This document shows, piece by piece, positions 1 to 9,043 of a stretch of 64,000 bases of DNA. Position 1 is the first letter of the stretch. Each line of letters opens with the position of its first letter. A program made the translations under genes and the position numbers. Source of the DNA: Actinopolyspora alba (GTDB lineage: Bacteria > Actinomycetota > Actinomycetes > Mycobacteriales > Pseudonocardiaceae); assembly GCF_900112765.1 (NCBI RefSeq), contig NZ_FOMZ01000010.1, forward strand, positions 62,001-126,000, in the 5' to 3' direction. Under the pieces are notes generated by a model. It did not search any database and had not been told where the DNA came from. It saw nothing but the letters and a program-made list of their open reading frames with translations.

Positions 1-1263
1 GAGGTCGCCCCCACCGAGGCGGACTTCGCGGTGCTGCGCGCCGCACCGCGCGACCTGCCGTCGCACGTGGACTGGGCGGACATCGTGGTGGTGCAGGGGC
101 ACGTGCTGGAGATGGTGCCCGCGCTGCGGCGGCAGGACTCCGGCACGATCGTCGTCTGCGACATCTACGATCCGATGCACCTGGAACTGCTGGAGCAGGG
201 CAGGGACACCGACGAGCAGCGCAGGGACGCGGATCTGCGCGGCACCACCGAGGTGCTCAACAAGCAGCTGCGGCGCGGCGACTTCTTCCTCTGCGCCTCG
301 CAGCGGCAACGGCACTTCTGGCTGGGCCACCTCGCCGCGCTGGGCAGAATCACACCCTCGGTCTACGACGACGATCCGACCATGCGCTCGATGATCTCGG
401 TGGTGCCGTTCGGACTGCCGAACAGGCCGCCGAACCGCACCGGCCCGGGCATCCGCGGGCAGCGGGAGAACATCGGGGACGGGGACAAGATCGTGCTGTG
501 GGCGGGTGGGGTGTACAGCTGGTTCGACCCGCTCACCCTGCTGCACGCGGTGCACCGGCTGTCGGAGCACCACCCCGAACTGCGGTTGTTCTTCCTCGGG
601 ATGCGGCATCCCAATCCCGACGTCCCGGAGATGGGCATGGCGGACCGGACCAGGGAGCTGTCCGACCGGTTGGGGCTCACCGACAAGCAGGTCTTCTTCA
701 ACGAGACCTGGGTTCCGTACGAGCAGCGCCAGAACTACCTGTTGGACGCCGACTGCGGAGTCACCACGCACTTCGAACACGTCGAGACCACCTTCGCGTT
801 CCGCACCAGGATGCTGGACTACCTGTGGGCGGGGCTTCCGGTCGTCACCACCGACGGCGACTCGTTCGCCGACCTGGTGCGGGACGAGCGGCTCGGCGTG
901 GTGGTCCCCGCCGAGGATCCGGGTGCCCTGGCGGAAGCCCTGGAACGGGTGCTCTACGACGAACCGTTCATCCAGGGGTGCGAGGAGCGGATCGCCGAGG
1001 TGCGCGAACGGTTCACCTGGGAGACGGCGCTGCGACCGTTGACGGAGTTCTGCCGCGATCCGCGTCCCGCGCCGGACCGCCTACCGGCGAGTGCGCCGCT
1101 GACGCGAACACCCCGACCGTCGAGGACCGCGGCGCTGCGCGACGATGTCGGACTGCTGCGCGAATACCTGGATCAGGGCGGGATACGCGAGGTCACCAAA
1201 CGTGCGGCGGGCAGGCTGCGACGAGTCGCCGGACAACGGCTGCGTGGCAAGGGAAACCCCTGA
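1..1263 (+). CDS. GT4-type glycosyltransferase, 5' end cut by window edge
   Basis: The reading frame is open from base 1, so the true start lies outside the window; a GTG at 31 is only an internal codon. The visible 420 residues end in a GT-B C-terminal half: a nucleotide-sugar domain opening near residue 163 (IVLWAGGVYSWFDP) and a donor-binding stretch near 275 (WAGLPVVTTDGDSFADLV). A basic helical tail follows. This is the usual build of a cytoplasmic glycosyltransferase making a surface polysaccharide or glycolipid. The next glycosyltransferase begins one base after its stop, and dTDP-rhamnose genes lie close by, which fits an envelope glycan cluster. Donor and acceptor cannot be told from the sequence. 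Confidence 0.85.
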   Translation, partial: EVAPTEADFAVLRAAPRDLPSHVDWADIVVVQGHVLEMVPALRRQDSGTIVVCDIYDPMHLELLEQGRDTDEQRRDADLRGTTEVLNKQLRRGDFFLCASQRQRHFWLGHLAALGRITPSVYDDDPTMRSMISVVPFGLPNRPPNRTGPGIRGQRENIGDGDKIVLWAGGVYSWFDPLTLLHAVHRLSEHHPELRLFFLGMRHPNPDVPEMGMADRTRELSDRLGLTDKQVFFNETWVPYEQRQNYLLDADCGVTTHFEHVETTFAFRTRMLDYLWAGLPVVTTDGDSFADLVRDERLGVVVPAEDPGALAEALERVLYDEPFIQGCEERIAEVRERFTWETALRPLTEFCRDPRPAPDRLPASAPLTRTPRPSRTAALRDDVGLLREYLDQGGIREVTKRAAGRLRRVAGQRLRGKGNP

Positions 1264-1264
1264 C

Positions 1265-2338
1265 GTGCGGATAGTGCTGGACGGAACTCCACTGCTGGGA
1301 ACGCGCACCGGGATCGGGCGCTACACCGCCCGTCTGAGCGAGGCGCTGGCCGAACTCCCCGAAACACGGGTGCGGCTGCTGGGACTGACCGCTCGTGGCT
1401 GGTACGCACTGCGCGGGGCGGCCCCGGCGGGAACCAGGGCGATCGGCCCGCCGCTTCCCGCCAGGCTGCTGGCGGCGTGCTGGTCGCGTTCGGAGTTCCC
1501 GCCGATCGAACCACTGGGTGGGCACGGCGACGTGGTGCACGGCACGAACTTCGTACAGCCCGCCGCGGCGCGCACCCCGGGGGTCGTCACGATTCACGAT
1601 CTCGACTTCCTGGACACATCCGCGAACGGCGCGAGCGGTGACGGGCGGGAGAGACTGGTGGCCCGCTCCGTGCGACGAGCGAGGGTGGTGTGCACCCCGA
1701 CCTCGGCGGTCGCCGAGCGTGTCGTGGCACGTTTCGGGATCAGTGCGCGGCGCACGGTGGTAACCCCGTTGGGGGTGGATCGGGAGTGGTTCGAGGCGCG
1801 ACCGCCGGACCCGCGGGTGCGGCGACAGTACGGCCTGCCGGCGAGCTACCTGCTCTTCGTGGGCCAGGACGGCCCGCGCAAGGGACTGTCCACACTGCTG
1901 GAAGCCCTGGACCCCACGCTGCCGCCACTCGTCGTGGCGGGCCCGAGCGGCGCGGGAGAGGAGGACTCGCTGCCTCCCGAGCGGGTGACGCGCACCGGCT
2001 ACCTGCCGGACGAGGAGCTGCGCGGCGTGGTGGCTGGCGCCGCTGCCCTGGTCCTTCCCTCGCGTGACGAAGGATTCGGGCTACCGGTCCTGGAGGCGAT
2101 GGCCGCCGGAGTTCCGGTGGTGTGCAGCGACATCGCCGCGCTGCGCGAAGTGACGGCGGGTCACGCCCACCTGTTTCCGTACGGACGTGCCACGGCACTG
2201 CGCGCGGCACTGCGTCGGGCTGTGGAGTCGGTCGGGGACCACGAATCCCGGGAAGCGGCACGCGAGCACGCCGCCGGGTTCACCTGGCAGGGGTGCGCCG
2301 AAGCCACGATGCGGGCCTATCGACTGGCGCGGTCCTGA
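1265..2338 (+). CDS. GT4-family glycosyltransferase (mannosyltransferase-like)
   Basis: A complete 357-residue GT-B enzyme. The N-terminus carries the TGIGRYT loop near residues 17-23 that is typical of GT4 mannosyl/glucosyltransferases starting with a 'LDGTPLLG' strand. The C-terminal domain has the donor-binding EGFGLPVLEAMAAG motif (EX7E type) near residue 269, followed by GVPVVCSD. GTG at 1265 is chosen because it follows the upstream stop by one base and begins the conserved first beta strand; an in-frame GTG at 1145 would overlap the upstream gene by 119 bp. Translationally coupled to the upstream glycosyltransferase. It probably adds a hexose to the same glycan. Confidence 0.85.
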   Translation: MRIVLDGTPLLGTRTGIGRYTARLSEALAELPETRVRLLGLTARGWYALRGAAPAGTRAIGPPLPARLLAACWSRSEFPPIEPLGGHGDVVHGTNFVQPAAARTPGVVTIHDLDFLDTSANGASGDGRERLVARSVRRARVVCTPTSAVAERVVARFGISARRTVVTPLGVDREWFEARPPDPRVRRQYGLPASYLLFVGQDGPRKGLSTLLEALDPTLPPLVVAGPSGAGEEDSLPPERVTRTGYLPDEELRGVVAGAAALVLPSRDEGFGLPVLEAMAAGVPVVCSDIAALREVTAGHAHLFPYGRATALRAALRRAVESVGDHESREAAREHAAGFTWQGCAEATMRAYRLARS

Positions 2339-2405
2339 CTGGATCTCACACCATTCAACACCGCGACGACTTCGGACCCGATAGGATCACCGAAGGTGAT
2401 CAGCA

Positions 2406-2957
2406 GTGAACCCCGGGTGTCCGCACGGTTCGGTGGGGCACCGGGTAGATCCGCTTCGCGGAGGAAAGGTGCTCTGGGCGCTGAGCGTGTTCGCGATGAG
2501 CGCGGGCACCGCCGTGGTACCGGTGTTCAGCGCCGAGGTGTACCTGGTTTCGGTGGTGCTGACCCAGCACGGCCCGCCCTGGTGGGTGCTGGGACCGGTG
2601 GCGGCGGTGGGGCAGCTGCTGGGCAAGGCGGTGCACTACCTCGCCGCCCGGGGTGCCGTACGGCTGCCGAGGCTGCTGAACCGCGACGGCCGCCGCAAGG
2701 GGTGGCGGTGGCCGCACCGGCTGGGCGAGTTGTGCCGACGACACCCCGTCGGCGGTGCGAGCACGGTGCTGCTCAGCGGCCTGGTCGGCGTGCCACCGTT
2801 CGCCGCCGTCGTTCTCGCGGCCGGGATGCTGCGAGTTCCGTGGCCGGTGTGGCTGCCCAGCGCCGCCACCGGCCGAGTGGCACGATTCTGCCTGCTCGCG
2901 GCACTTCCGGGACTGCTGCGGTTCGGCACTCCGTTGGCGGGTGTGCCACCCGCCTGA
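2406..2957 (+). CDS. Small integral membrane protein (possible DedA/VTT-like)
   Basis: A 183-residue protein with four to five hydrophobic segments, a basic loop (RRKGWRWPHRLGEL) in the middle and a PPFAAVVLAAGM stretch that resembles VTT/DedA-type membrane proteins. The family call is tentative. Two starts are possible: GTG 2406, or GTG 2469 placed just after GGAGGAAAG (2460-2468), which would begin directly with the first membrane helix. The second has the better ribosome site. It follows the glycosyltransferases in the same direction after a 67-bp gap. Function unknown; a flippase or lipid-handling role is only suggested by context. Confidence 0.6.
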   Translation: MNPGCPHGSVGHRVDPLRGGKVLWALSVFAMSAGTAVVPVFSAEVYLVSVVLTQHGPPWWVLGPVAAVGQLLGKAVHYLAARGAVRLPRLLNRDGRRKGWRWPHRLGELCRRHPVGGASTVLLSGLVGVPPFAAVVLAAGMLRVPWPVWLPSAATGRVARFCLLAALPGLLRFGTPLAGVPPA

Positions 2958-3003
2958 GCCGGTCAACCGCTGGAACCGTGGCAGGGCCGCGAGCGCACGG
3001 AAC

Positions 3004-3915
3004 TCAGTTCGCGCCCCAGACGGCACCGTGCCGCTCGAAAGCCGCGCGCAGCGCTTCCCGCCAGTGCCGCAGCGGAGTGAGACCGCTCTCGGTCCACTGC
3101 CGGTCGGACAGCACCGAGAACGCGGGCCTGGGGGCCGGTCGCGGAACATCGGCCGTGGCGACCGGACGCACTCGGTCGGGATCGGCGCCCAGCTCCTCGA
3201 ACACTGCCCTGGCGAACTCGTAGCGGCTCACGCTGCCGGTGTTGGTGCAGTGCAGCACCCGTGCCGCGGGCTGGTCCCTGCGCGCGACCGAGTCGGCCAG
3301 TTCCGACAGCCCACGAGCCAGGTCGGCGGTCCAGGTCGGTGAGCCGATCTGGTCCTCGGCAACCGAAACTGTCTCACGTTCGGCGCACAACCGGGCCATC
3401 GCGCTGACGAAGTTCGCTCCCCGCGCACCGTAGAGCCACGCGGTGCGCACCACCCAGGCGCGGGGATGAGCGGTCAGCACGGCCTGTTCACCCGCCAGCT
3501 TGGTGCTGCCGTACACGCTGCGCGGGCCGGTCTCGTCGGCAGGCTCGTAAGGCTCGACGGCATCACCGGCGAAGACGTAGTCGGTGGACACGTGCAGCAG
3601 CGGCATCCCGCGGTCACGGCACAGCTTGGCGAGTTCGGCCGGACCGCGCGTGTTGACCCGCTCCGCCGTCGCGCGGTCGGACTCGGCGTCGTCGACCGCG
3701 GTGTAGGCCGCCAGGTTGATGACCACCGGCCGCAGCCCCGCGTCGCTCGCGGCGTCGGCGAACGAGTCGACCGCGTCGGCGAGCATTCCGGAATCGGTGA
3801 TGTCGAGTTCAGCGGAGCCGGGGGCGTGCAGCAACCCCGCCGAGCCCCGGCAGGCCGCCAGGTCGGCGCCGAGCTGGCCACGTCCTCCCGGGATCAGCAG
3901 TGCGGGTGGCGGCAT
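3004..3915 (-). CDS. rmlD: dTDP-4-dehydrorhamnose reductase
   Basis: This 303-residue enzyme performs the NADPH-dependent last step of dTDP-L-rhamnose synthesis. The N-terminal Rossmann loop reads GGRGQLG, the STDYVFAG motif follows near residue 105, and the SDR catalytic YxxxK lies in VYGSTKLAGE near residue 131-135. Length matches the RmlD family. It is transcribed leftwards, downstream of rmlB, from which it is separated by 326 bp that hold two palindromic repeats. A ribosome site GAGGAGAAA precedes the ATG. Together with the neighbouring glycosyltransferases it supplies rhamnose for the cell surface. Confidence 0.95.
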   Translation of the reverse strand: MPPPALLIPGGRGQLGADLAACRGSAGLLHAPGSAELDITDSGMLADAVDSFADAASDAGLRPVVINLAAYTAVDDAESDRATAERVNTRGPAELAKLCRDRGMPLLHVSTDYVFAGDAVEPYEPADETGPRSVYGSTKLAGEQAVLTAHPRAWVVRTAWLYGARGANFVSAMARLCAERETVSVAEDQIGSPTWTADLARGLSELADSVARRDQPAARVLHCTNTGSVSRYEFARAVFEELGADPDRVRPVATADVPRPAPRPAFSVLSDRQWTESGLTPLRHWREALRAAFERHGAVWGAN

Positions 3916-4000
3916 CGACTTTCTCCTCGTCGTTCGGAATTCATGACTGGACCTGGTTACGTGGTCTGGTAGCCGTCACGTGACTCGGCGCCCCGCGCGG

Positions 4001-4020
4001 CGATTTCGCGAGAAATTGAC
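4001..4020 (+). repeat. Dispersed ATTTC-N4-GAAAT palindrome, copy 1
   Basis: CGATTTCGCGAGAAATTGAC. Exactly the reverse complement of the copies at 14250 and 50805. Paired with copy 2, 52 bp downstream. Confidence 0.8.
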
Positions 4021-4052
4021 GCACCCGAGGCCACACCGCACTACCGTCCCGA

Positions 4053-4072
4053 CGATTTCGCGAGAAATCGAC
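4053..4072 (+). repeat. Dispersed ATTTC-N4-GAAAT palindrome, copy 2
   Basis: CGATTTCGCGAGAAATCGAC, one base different from copy 1. The two form a tandem pair like that at 30264/30318. Confidence 0.8.
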
Positions 4073-4241
4073 GCCGCACCGAAGTCGAACGGCGCGACCT
4101 CTCGCGGGTGGTCGAGCCGCGTACGTGGTGGTTGCGGCGCTGCCGCGCCGAGAAAACCGGCGGGCCCCGTACAGGAGAAGACATACGGAAGGACTTCGGC
4201 GGTGGGCTCGGAAGCCCGGGGCGTCGAGCTGCACTCGGGCG

Positions 4242-5216
4242 TCAGGCGTGCTTGAGCGGTTCCCACCAGGCACGGTTCCGTCGATACCACTCCACCGTCT
4301 CGGCGAGCCCCTCCCGCAGCGGGACCGTGGGGCTGTAGCCGAGCTCGTTGCTGATCTTGTCGTGGCGCAACGAGTAACGGCGGTCGTGCCCCTTGCGGTC
4401 GGTCACCGGCCGCACCATCGACCAGTCCGCACCCACTGCTTCCAGCAGCCTGGAAGTCAGCTCGGAATTGCTCAGCTCGGTACCGCCGCCGATGTTGTAG
4501 ACCTCGCCCGGCTCACCGGATTCGGCTACCAGTTGTATTCCCCTGCAGTGATCGGCCACGTGCAACCAGTCGCGGACGTTGCCACCGTCGCCGTAGAGCG
4601 GGACCTCCTTGCCGTCCAGGAGGTTGGTCACGAACAGTGGGATCATTTTCTCGGGGTACTGGTAGGGACCGTAGTTGTTGGAGCAGCGTGTGACGCAGAC
4701 CGGCAGTTCGTGGGTTCGATGATAGGCCCTGGCCAGCAGGTCCGCCCCGGCCTTGGAGGCGGAGTACGGCGAGTTCGGTTCCAGCGGATGGTCCTCGGAC
4801 CAGGAACCCTCGGCTATGGAGCCGTAGACCTCGTCGGTGGAGACGTGCACGAACCTGGTGACCTCGGCCGAGACCGCCGCGCGCAGCAGGTTCTCGGTTC
4901 CGACGACGTTGGTCAGCACGAAGTCACCACCCGCCGTGATGGAACGATCCACGTGGGATTCGGCGGCGAAGTGCACCACCACATCGGTCCCCGGCAGCCA
5001 CTCCGCGAGCAGTTCCGGATCGCGGACATCGCCCCGCACGAACCGCAGCCGGGGATGATCGGCCACTTCGGCCAGGTTCTCGGGGTTGCCCGCGTAGGTG
5101 AGCTTGTCCAGCACGACTACCTCGGCACCGTCGAAAGCCGGATACCCGCCCGTGAGCAGCTGCCGCACGTAGTACGAACCGATGAAACCGGCTCCGCCGG
5201 TGACCAGGACTTTCAT
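4242..5216 (-). CDS. rmlB: dTDP-glucose 4,6-dehydratase
   Basis: A 324-residue extended-SDR enzyme converting dTDP-glucose to dTDP-4-keto-6-deoxyglucose, the second step towards dTDP-rhamnose. Seen: VTGGAGFIGS NAD-binding loop at residues 4-13, the STDEVYG motif with the catalytic Asp-Glu near 128, and the catalytic YSASKAG near 150. ATG 5216 is chosen because the conserved first strand MKVLVTGG starts there and GGGAAAGG lies just upstream; an earlier in-frame ATG at 5288 would add 24 residues unlike the family. The enzyme acts in the cytoplasm and heads the rmlB-rmlD pair; rmlA and rmlC are not in the window. Confidence 0.96.
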   Translation of the reverse strand: MKVLVTGGAGFIGSYYVRQLLTGGYPAFDGAEVVVLDKLTYAGNPENLAEVADHPRLRFVRGDVRDPELLAEWLPGTDVVVHFAAESHVDRSITAGGDFVLTNVVGTENLLRAAVSAEVTRFVHVSTDEVYGSIAEGSWSEDHPLEPNSPYSASKAGADLLARAYHRTHELPVCVTRCSNNYGPYQYPEKMIPLFVTNLLDGKEVPLYGDGGNVRDWLHVADHCRGIQLVAESGEPGEVYNIGGGTELSNSELTSRLLEAVGADWSMVRPVTDRKGHDRRYSLRHDKISNELGYSPTVPLREGLAETVEWYRRNRAWWEPLKHA

Positions 5217-5400
5217 GGCACCTTTCCCATCACGGTGTTCCGTCCGCGGCACGAGCCCGGGGCCGCGGCGGCCATCCGAGTCTGCCATGCGGTTCGGCGG
5301 GCGAACTCAGCTGATACGCAACCCAACGTGAACGCTATACGTCACCCGGAAGGGTATAGGCCACTTTTTCCCGCTACGAACCACGTACTGCCGTGATCAG

Positions 5401-5409
5401 CGTTAACCT
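5401..5409 (+). promoter_or_regulatory. Candidate -10 region of the first LCP gene
   Basis: CGTTAACCT occurs here and again at 7314-7322, upstream of the second LCP gene. TAACCT fits an actinobacterial -10 box. The sharing of this 9-mer by two paralogous genes suggests common control; no clear -35 is seen. Confidence 0.35.
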
Positions 5410-5481
5410 ACACACAGCAGCAAGGGCGGTGGACCTCCGTCGATGGCACCGCCCCGCTCAGGAACTCAAGGGGGATTCGGC

Positions 5482-7212
5482 GTGAACAACCGGCCACGAC
5501 GAGCGGGTGGCCCGAACGGGCACGCCGGAAGGCCCGATTCCCGCCGGCCCCGCGACACCGGTGACCGCGCTGACGGCAGGCGGCCCGAGACCGGGGGGCG
5601 TTCCGCCGCACGAGCGGGACGGCAGCACGAAACCAGAAGTACGCACAGTAGCCAGCGGGAACAGCGACAGGGCCGACCGCGTGACCCCCGACAGCCCCCG
5701 CCGCCGAACGACGTGTGGGACCGGCGAGGCGGCCGGGGAGGTGGTCGCGGGGGCCGGGCCCGGATCGCTCCCCGGATTCTGGTGCTGCTGCTCTCGCTCG
5801 TCGTGCTGAGCACCACCGGATACGGCTGGGGCAAGGTCAGTCAGCTCGATTCCGGCCTGCGGGGCAACATCGACATCAACAACGAACGCGACTCGCCGGA
5901 CGGCGCCACCGACATCCTGCTGATCGGCAACGACAGCCGCACCGACGCCCAGGGCAACCCGCTGCCGGACGAGGTGCTGCGCAAGCTCCGCGCGAGTGAA
6001 GGGGGCGGGCACCTGACCGACACGATGATCCTGCTGCGGATCCCCGACAACGGCAAACGCGCCCGCGCGGTCTCCTTCCCGCGCGACACCATGGTCGACA
6101 TGGGCGAGTTCGGCGAGAACAAGCTCAACTCCGCGCTGAACCGGAAGCGCGTGGCGAAGCGGGAGGAACTGGAAGCGCAGGGGATCACCGACGAGAAGAA
6201 ACTGAACAGGTTGTCCGAGAAGGCCGGCAAGGAGTTCCTGATGGAGACCATCGAGGACTTCGCCGGCGTGACGATCGAACACTACGCGGAAGTGAACCTG
6301 CTCGGTTTCTACAAACTCACCGAAGTGGTGGGTGGCGTCAAGGTGTGTCTGAAGAACGCGGTGGACGACCCGTACTCCGGTGCCGACTTCTCCGCCGGGG
6401 TGCACACCCTCTCCAAGGGGGACGCACTGGCCTTCGTCCGACAGCGGCACGGGCTGCCCAGGGGTGACCTCGACCGGATAGCGCGACAGCAGGTTTTCAT
6501 GTCGGGCCTGGCCGAGAAGATGCTCTCGGCGGGCATGCTCAGCAACCCCGGCAAGCTGAACGATCTGTTCAAGGCGTTGCAGGACTCCATCACACTGGAC
6601 AAGAACTGGGACGTGCTGTCCTTCGCGAAGCAGATGCAGGGAATGGCCGCCGGTGACATCAAGTTCTACACCATCCCCGTGGAGATGAACGGCCCCAGCT
6701 CGGGGCTGCGCGCCGATCCCGACGAGGTGAAGCGGTTCGTCGACAACCTGCTGCTGTCACAGCGGAAACGCGAACAGGCGCGGCAGGACGCCGAACAGGC
6801 CGAAGAGCTGCGCGCCGACACCGAGGTCAACGTCTACAACGCCTCGGGCGTATCGGGCCTGGCCGGACGTGTGCTGGAGGACCTCGCCGAGAAGGGGTTC
6901 GACAGCGGGGTCGCGGCCAACGCGGAGAGCATGATGTCGGACTCGGTGGTGCGCTACACCTCCGGGACCGAGCGGGCCGCGAAGCTGGCTGCATCGGACC
7001 TCGGGGGCGTGCCGGTGGAAGCGGGTGAGGACGTGGCAGCGGGCACCGTCTCGGTGTATCTGGGGGACGACTACACCGGCCCCGGCACCCGCCGGTTCAC
7101 CGGCGAAGGTGCTGTACGGCTGGACGGCACGGCACTGGCGCAGGATTCGGAGACCGAGCCGAGCACCGGCAAGCAGCCGATCACGGCGGGAGGAGTTCGC
7201 TGCGTGAACTGA
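5482..7212 (+). CDS. LytR-CpsA-Psr (LCP) family ligase with LytR_C domain
   Basis: LCP proteins transfer lipid-linked glycans onto peptidoglycan outside the membrane (in mycolata, arabinogalactan ligase). This 576-residue protein has a long basic, disordered cytoplasmic N-terminus, one membrane helix near residues 95-115 (ILVLLLSLVVLSTTGYG), the LCP core from about 143 (ATDILLIGNDSRTDAQG) through FVRQRHGLPRGDLDRIARQQ near 325-345, and a C-terminal LytR_C domain near 447-535 (VNVYNASGVSGLAGRV). GTG 5482 is preferred because AAGGGGGAT lies 5-13 bases before it; an ATG at 5443 lacks this. The last 30 residues (VRLDG...ITAGGVRCVN) recur in the next LCP gene. Confidence 0.92.
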   Translation: MNNRPRRAGGPNGHAGRPDSRRPRDTGDRADGRRPETGGRSAARAGRQHETRSTHSSQREQRQGRPRDPRQPPPPNDVWDRRGGRGGGRGGRARIAPRILVLLLSLVVLSTTGYGWGKVSQLDSGLRGNIDINNERDSPDGATDILLIGNDSRTDAQGNPLPDEVLRKLRASEGGGHLTDTMILLRIPDNGKRARAVSFPRDTMVDMGEFGENKLNSALNRKRVAKREELEAQGITDEKKLNRLSEKAGKEFLMETIEDFAGVTIEHYAEVNLLGFYKLTEVVGGVKVCLKNAVDDPYSGADFSAGVHTLSKGDALAFVRQRHGLPRGDLDRIARQQVFMSGLAEKMLSAGMLSNPGKLNDLFKALQDSITLDKNWDVLSFAKQMQGMAAGDIKFYTIPVEMNGPSSGLRADPDEVKRFVDNLLLSQRKREQARQDAEQAEELRADTEVNVYNASGVSGLAGRVLEDLAEKGFDSGVAANAESMMSDSVVRYTSGTERAAKLAASDLGGVPVEAGEDVAAGTVSVYLGDDYTGPGTRRFTGEGAVRLDGTALAQDSETEPSTGKQPITAGGVRCVN

Positions 7213-7313
7213 CCCAGCTGCTTCGGTGTACACCGGGGCCGGCCGCGATCGGCCGAGCAGCGGCGACACGACACCGATAATCGAAATATCCTCACATGGA
7301 CGCTGTCTCCGCA

Positions 7314-7322
7314 CGTTAACCT
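7314..7322 (+). promoter_or_regulatory. Candidate -10 region of the second LCP gene
   Basis: CGTTAACCT, the same 9-mer found at 5401-5409 before the first LCP gene. It lies 125 bp before the GTG start, leaving a long 5' leader. Confidence 0.35.
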
Positions 7323-7447
7323 TGGACTCCCGGTTCCACACGCTGATCCGGAGTTCGGTGTGCGCCACTTTCCGGAGTGCGATGTGGCGTGTCGCGGTCC
7401 CGACGTGACCACCGAAGGGAAAACGGCCGCTTTCCAGGAGGACCCAA

Positions 7448-8926
7448 GTGGACGAGCCCGACACGCACGCGACGTCGTCGGAGGAACCGCGCGACGAGGA
7501 CGCGGCGGCCGGTGACGCGGAGTCGGACTCGGAGCTCCCGGAGAACGAGGCGGAGAGCATTTCGGACAACGACGGGGAGGCAGCGGCTTCGCATGTTCCC
7601 GAGGCCGTCACCTCGGTCGGGGAAACGGCGACCGCCGGTGGCCGCGGCAGCCGTGTGCTGCGCGGCACGGTCCGGATCACGATGCGCTCCCTGCTGGTGC
7701 TCGCCTCGGTCGTGACACTGGCCGGGACCGGACTGGGCTGGGCCGCGCTGGGAATGCTGGAGAACCAGTCCAACAAGGTCGACCTGCGAACCGGTGACTC
7801 GACCCGGCGGATGCCGGCGGACACCGCGACCGACATCCTGCTCGTGGGAAGCGACAGTCGTACCGACGCCCAGGGCAACCCGCTGCCGGACGAGGTGTTG
7901 GACATGCTGCGCACCGAGTCGGCCAGCGGGCTGAACACGGACACGATCATCCTGCTGCGGGTGCCCGACGACGGAACGGCCTCCACCGCCATCTCGATAC
8001 CCCGCGACACGGCGGTACAGCGCTCCGGGGAGGCCAGGAAGATCAACGGGATTTACGGGCTCACCAAGACCGCCAGGGAGGACGAGCTGCGCGCCACCGG
8101 TGACCACACCGCGGCGGAGATCGAGAAGCTGTCCAAGCGGGCGGGAATCCGCGCGTTGACCAGCGCCGTGGAGTCGTTGACGGGCGTCGGGGTGGATCAC
8201 TACGCCGAGGTGAACCTCCTGGGGTTCTACGAGGTCACCAAGGCCCTGGGCGGGGTGCGGGTCTGTCTGAAACGCGCTACCAGCGACGAGAACTCCGGCG
8301 CCGAGTTCCCGGCGGGCGAGCAGACGATCTCCGGTGGTGACGCGCTGGCGTTCGTCCGGCAGCGCCACGGCCTGCCCAACGGCGACCTGGACCGGATCGT
8401 GCGGCAGCAGGTGTTCATGGCCGCCGTCGCGGACAAGGTGCTCTCCAGCGGAACCCTGACGGACACCGGCAAGCTCCGCGACCTGATGGACGCGGCCCGC
8501 AAATCGGTGGTGCTGGACAGCGACTGGCGAGTGCTGGACTTCGTGCGACGGATGCAGTCACTGGCCTCCGGCGACATCGGCTTCGTGACCATCCCGGTCG
8601 AGGACACCACGGCACGCAACTCCGCGGGGCGCAGCATCGTCAGCGTCGACGAGGAACGGGTGCACGAGTTCGTCGCGGGCTTCGGCCACGACGTCGCCGG
8701 GACCACTTCGGACCCGAACAACGGTTCGCCCGGTGCGTCGTCCCAACCCGGTTCCACCCAGCACCAACCCGGTTCATCCCAGTCCCGGCCCGGTTCGACC
8801 GAACCGACGCATCGGATGACCGGGGAGCCACTGGTACGGCTGGACGGCGTGCGGGCCGCGCGGACCGCTCGGGCGGAAGCCACGCAGCGGGAGATCACCG
8901 CCGAGGGGATTCCCTGCGTCCACTGA
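7448..8926 (+). CDS. LCP family glycan ligase, paralogue without LytR_C
   Basis: A 492-residue LCP protein. It has an acidic cytoplasmic N-terminus (unlike the basic one of its neighbour), a membrane helix near residues 78-100, and the LCP core: ATDILLVGSDSRTDAQG near 131, SIPRDTAV near 184, and FVRQRHGLPNGDLDRIVRQQ near 303. There is no LytR_C domain; instead the core is followed by a Pro/Gly/Ser/Gln repeat region near 428-453 and a tail ending ITAEGIPCVH that matches the tail of the upstream paralogue. GTG 7448 has AGGAGG seven bases before it. Likely an envelope glycan-attachment enzyme with a partly different substrate. Confidence 0.92.
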   Translation: MDEPDTHATSSEEPRDEDAAAGDAESDSELPENEAESISDNDGEAAASHVPEAVTSVGETATAGGRGSRVLRGTVRITMRSLLVLASVVTLAGTGLGWAALGMLENQSNKVDLRTGDSTRRMPADTATDILLVGSDSRTDAQGNPLPDEVLDMLRTESASGLNTDTIILLRVPDDGTASTAISIPRDTAVQRSGEARKINGIYGLTKTAREDELRATGDHTAAEIEKLSKRAGIRALTSAVESLTGVGVDHYAEVNLLGFYEVTKALGGVRVCLKRATSDENSGAEFPAGEQTISGGDALAFVRQRHGLPNGDLDRIVRQQVFMAAVADKVLSSGTLTDTGKLRDLMDAARKSVVLDSDWRVLDFVRRMQSLASGDIGFVTIPVEDTTARNSAGRSIVSVDEERVHEFVAGFGHDVAGTTSDPNNGSPGASSQPGSTQHQPGSSQSRPGSTEPTHRMTGEPLVRLDGVRAARTARAEATQREITAEGIPCVH

Positions 8927-9031
8927 CAACGGCTTCCCGCCCTGGCACGGCGGAGAGCGAGCGGCTCCCTTGCCGGGGCGACTCCCTCAGCTGCAGGTGG
9001 AGACATCGAGTAGGCGCCCGCCCCGGTGGGT

Positions 9032-9037
9032 TAGCCT
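9032..9037 (+). promoter_or_regulatory. -10 box TAGCCT, six bases from ATG (leaderless)
   Basis: TAGCCT ends exactly six bases before the ATG at 9044, so transcription would begin at or near the start codon. No Shine-Dalgarno sequence precedes the gene. Confidence 0.55.
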
Positions 9038-9043
9038 GCCCCC

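Larger units (their letters stand above)
3916..4241. other. 326-bp intergenic region with two tandem palindromes
   Basis: No gene is visible between rmlB and rmlD. The stretch contains two near-identical 20-bp palindromic elements whose starts are 52 bp apart (4001 and 4053). It may hold a promoter for rmlD, since the two rml genes are not closely coupled, but no convincing -10/-35 pair was found. Confidence 0.5.
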
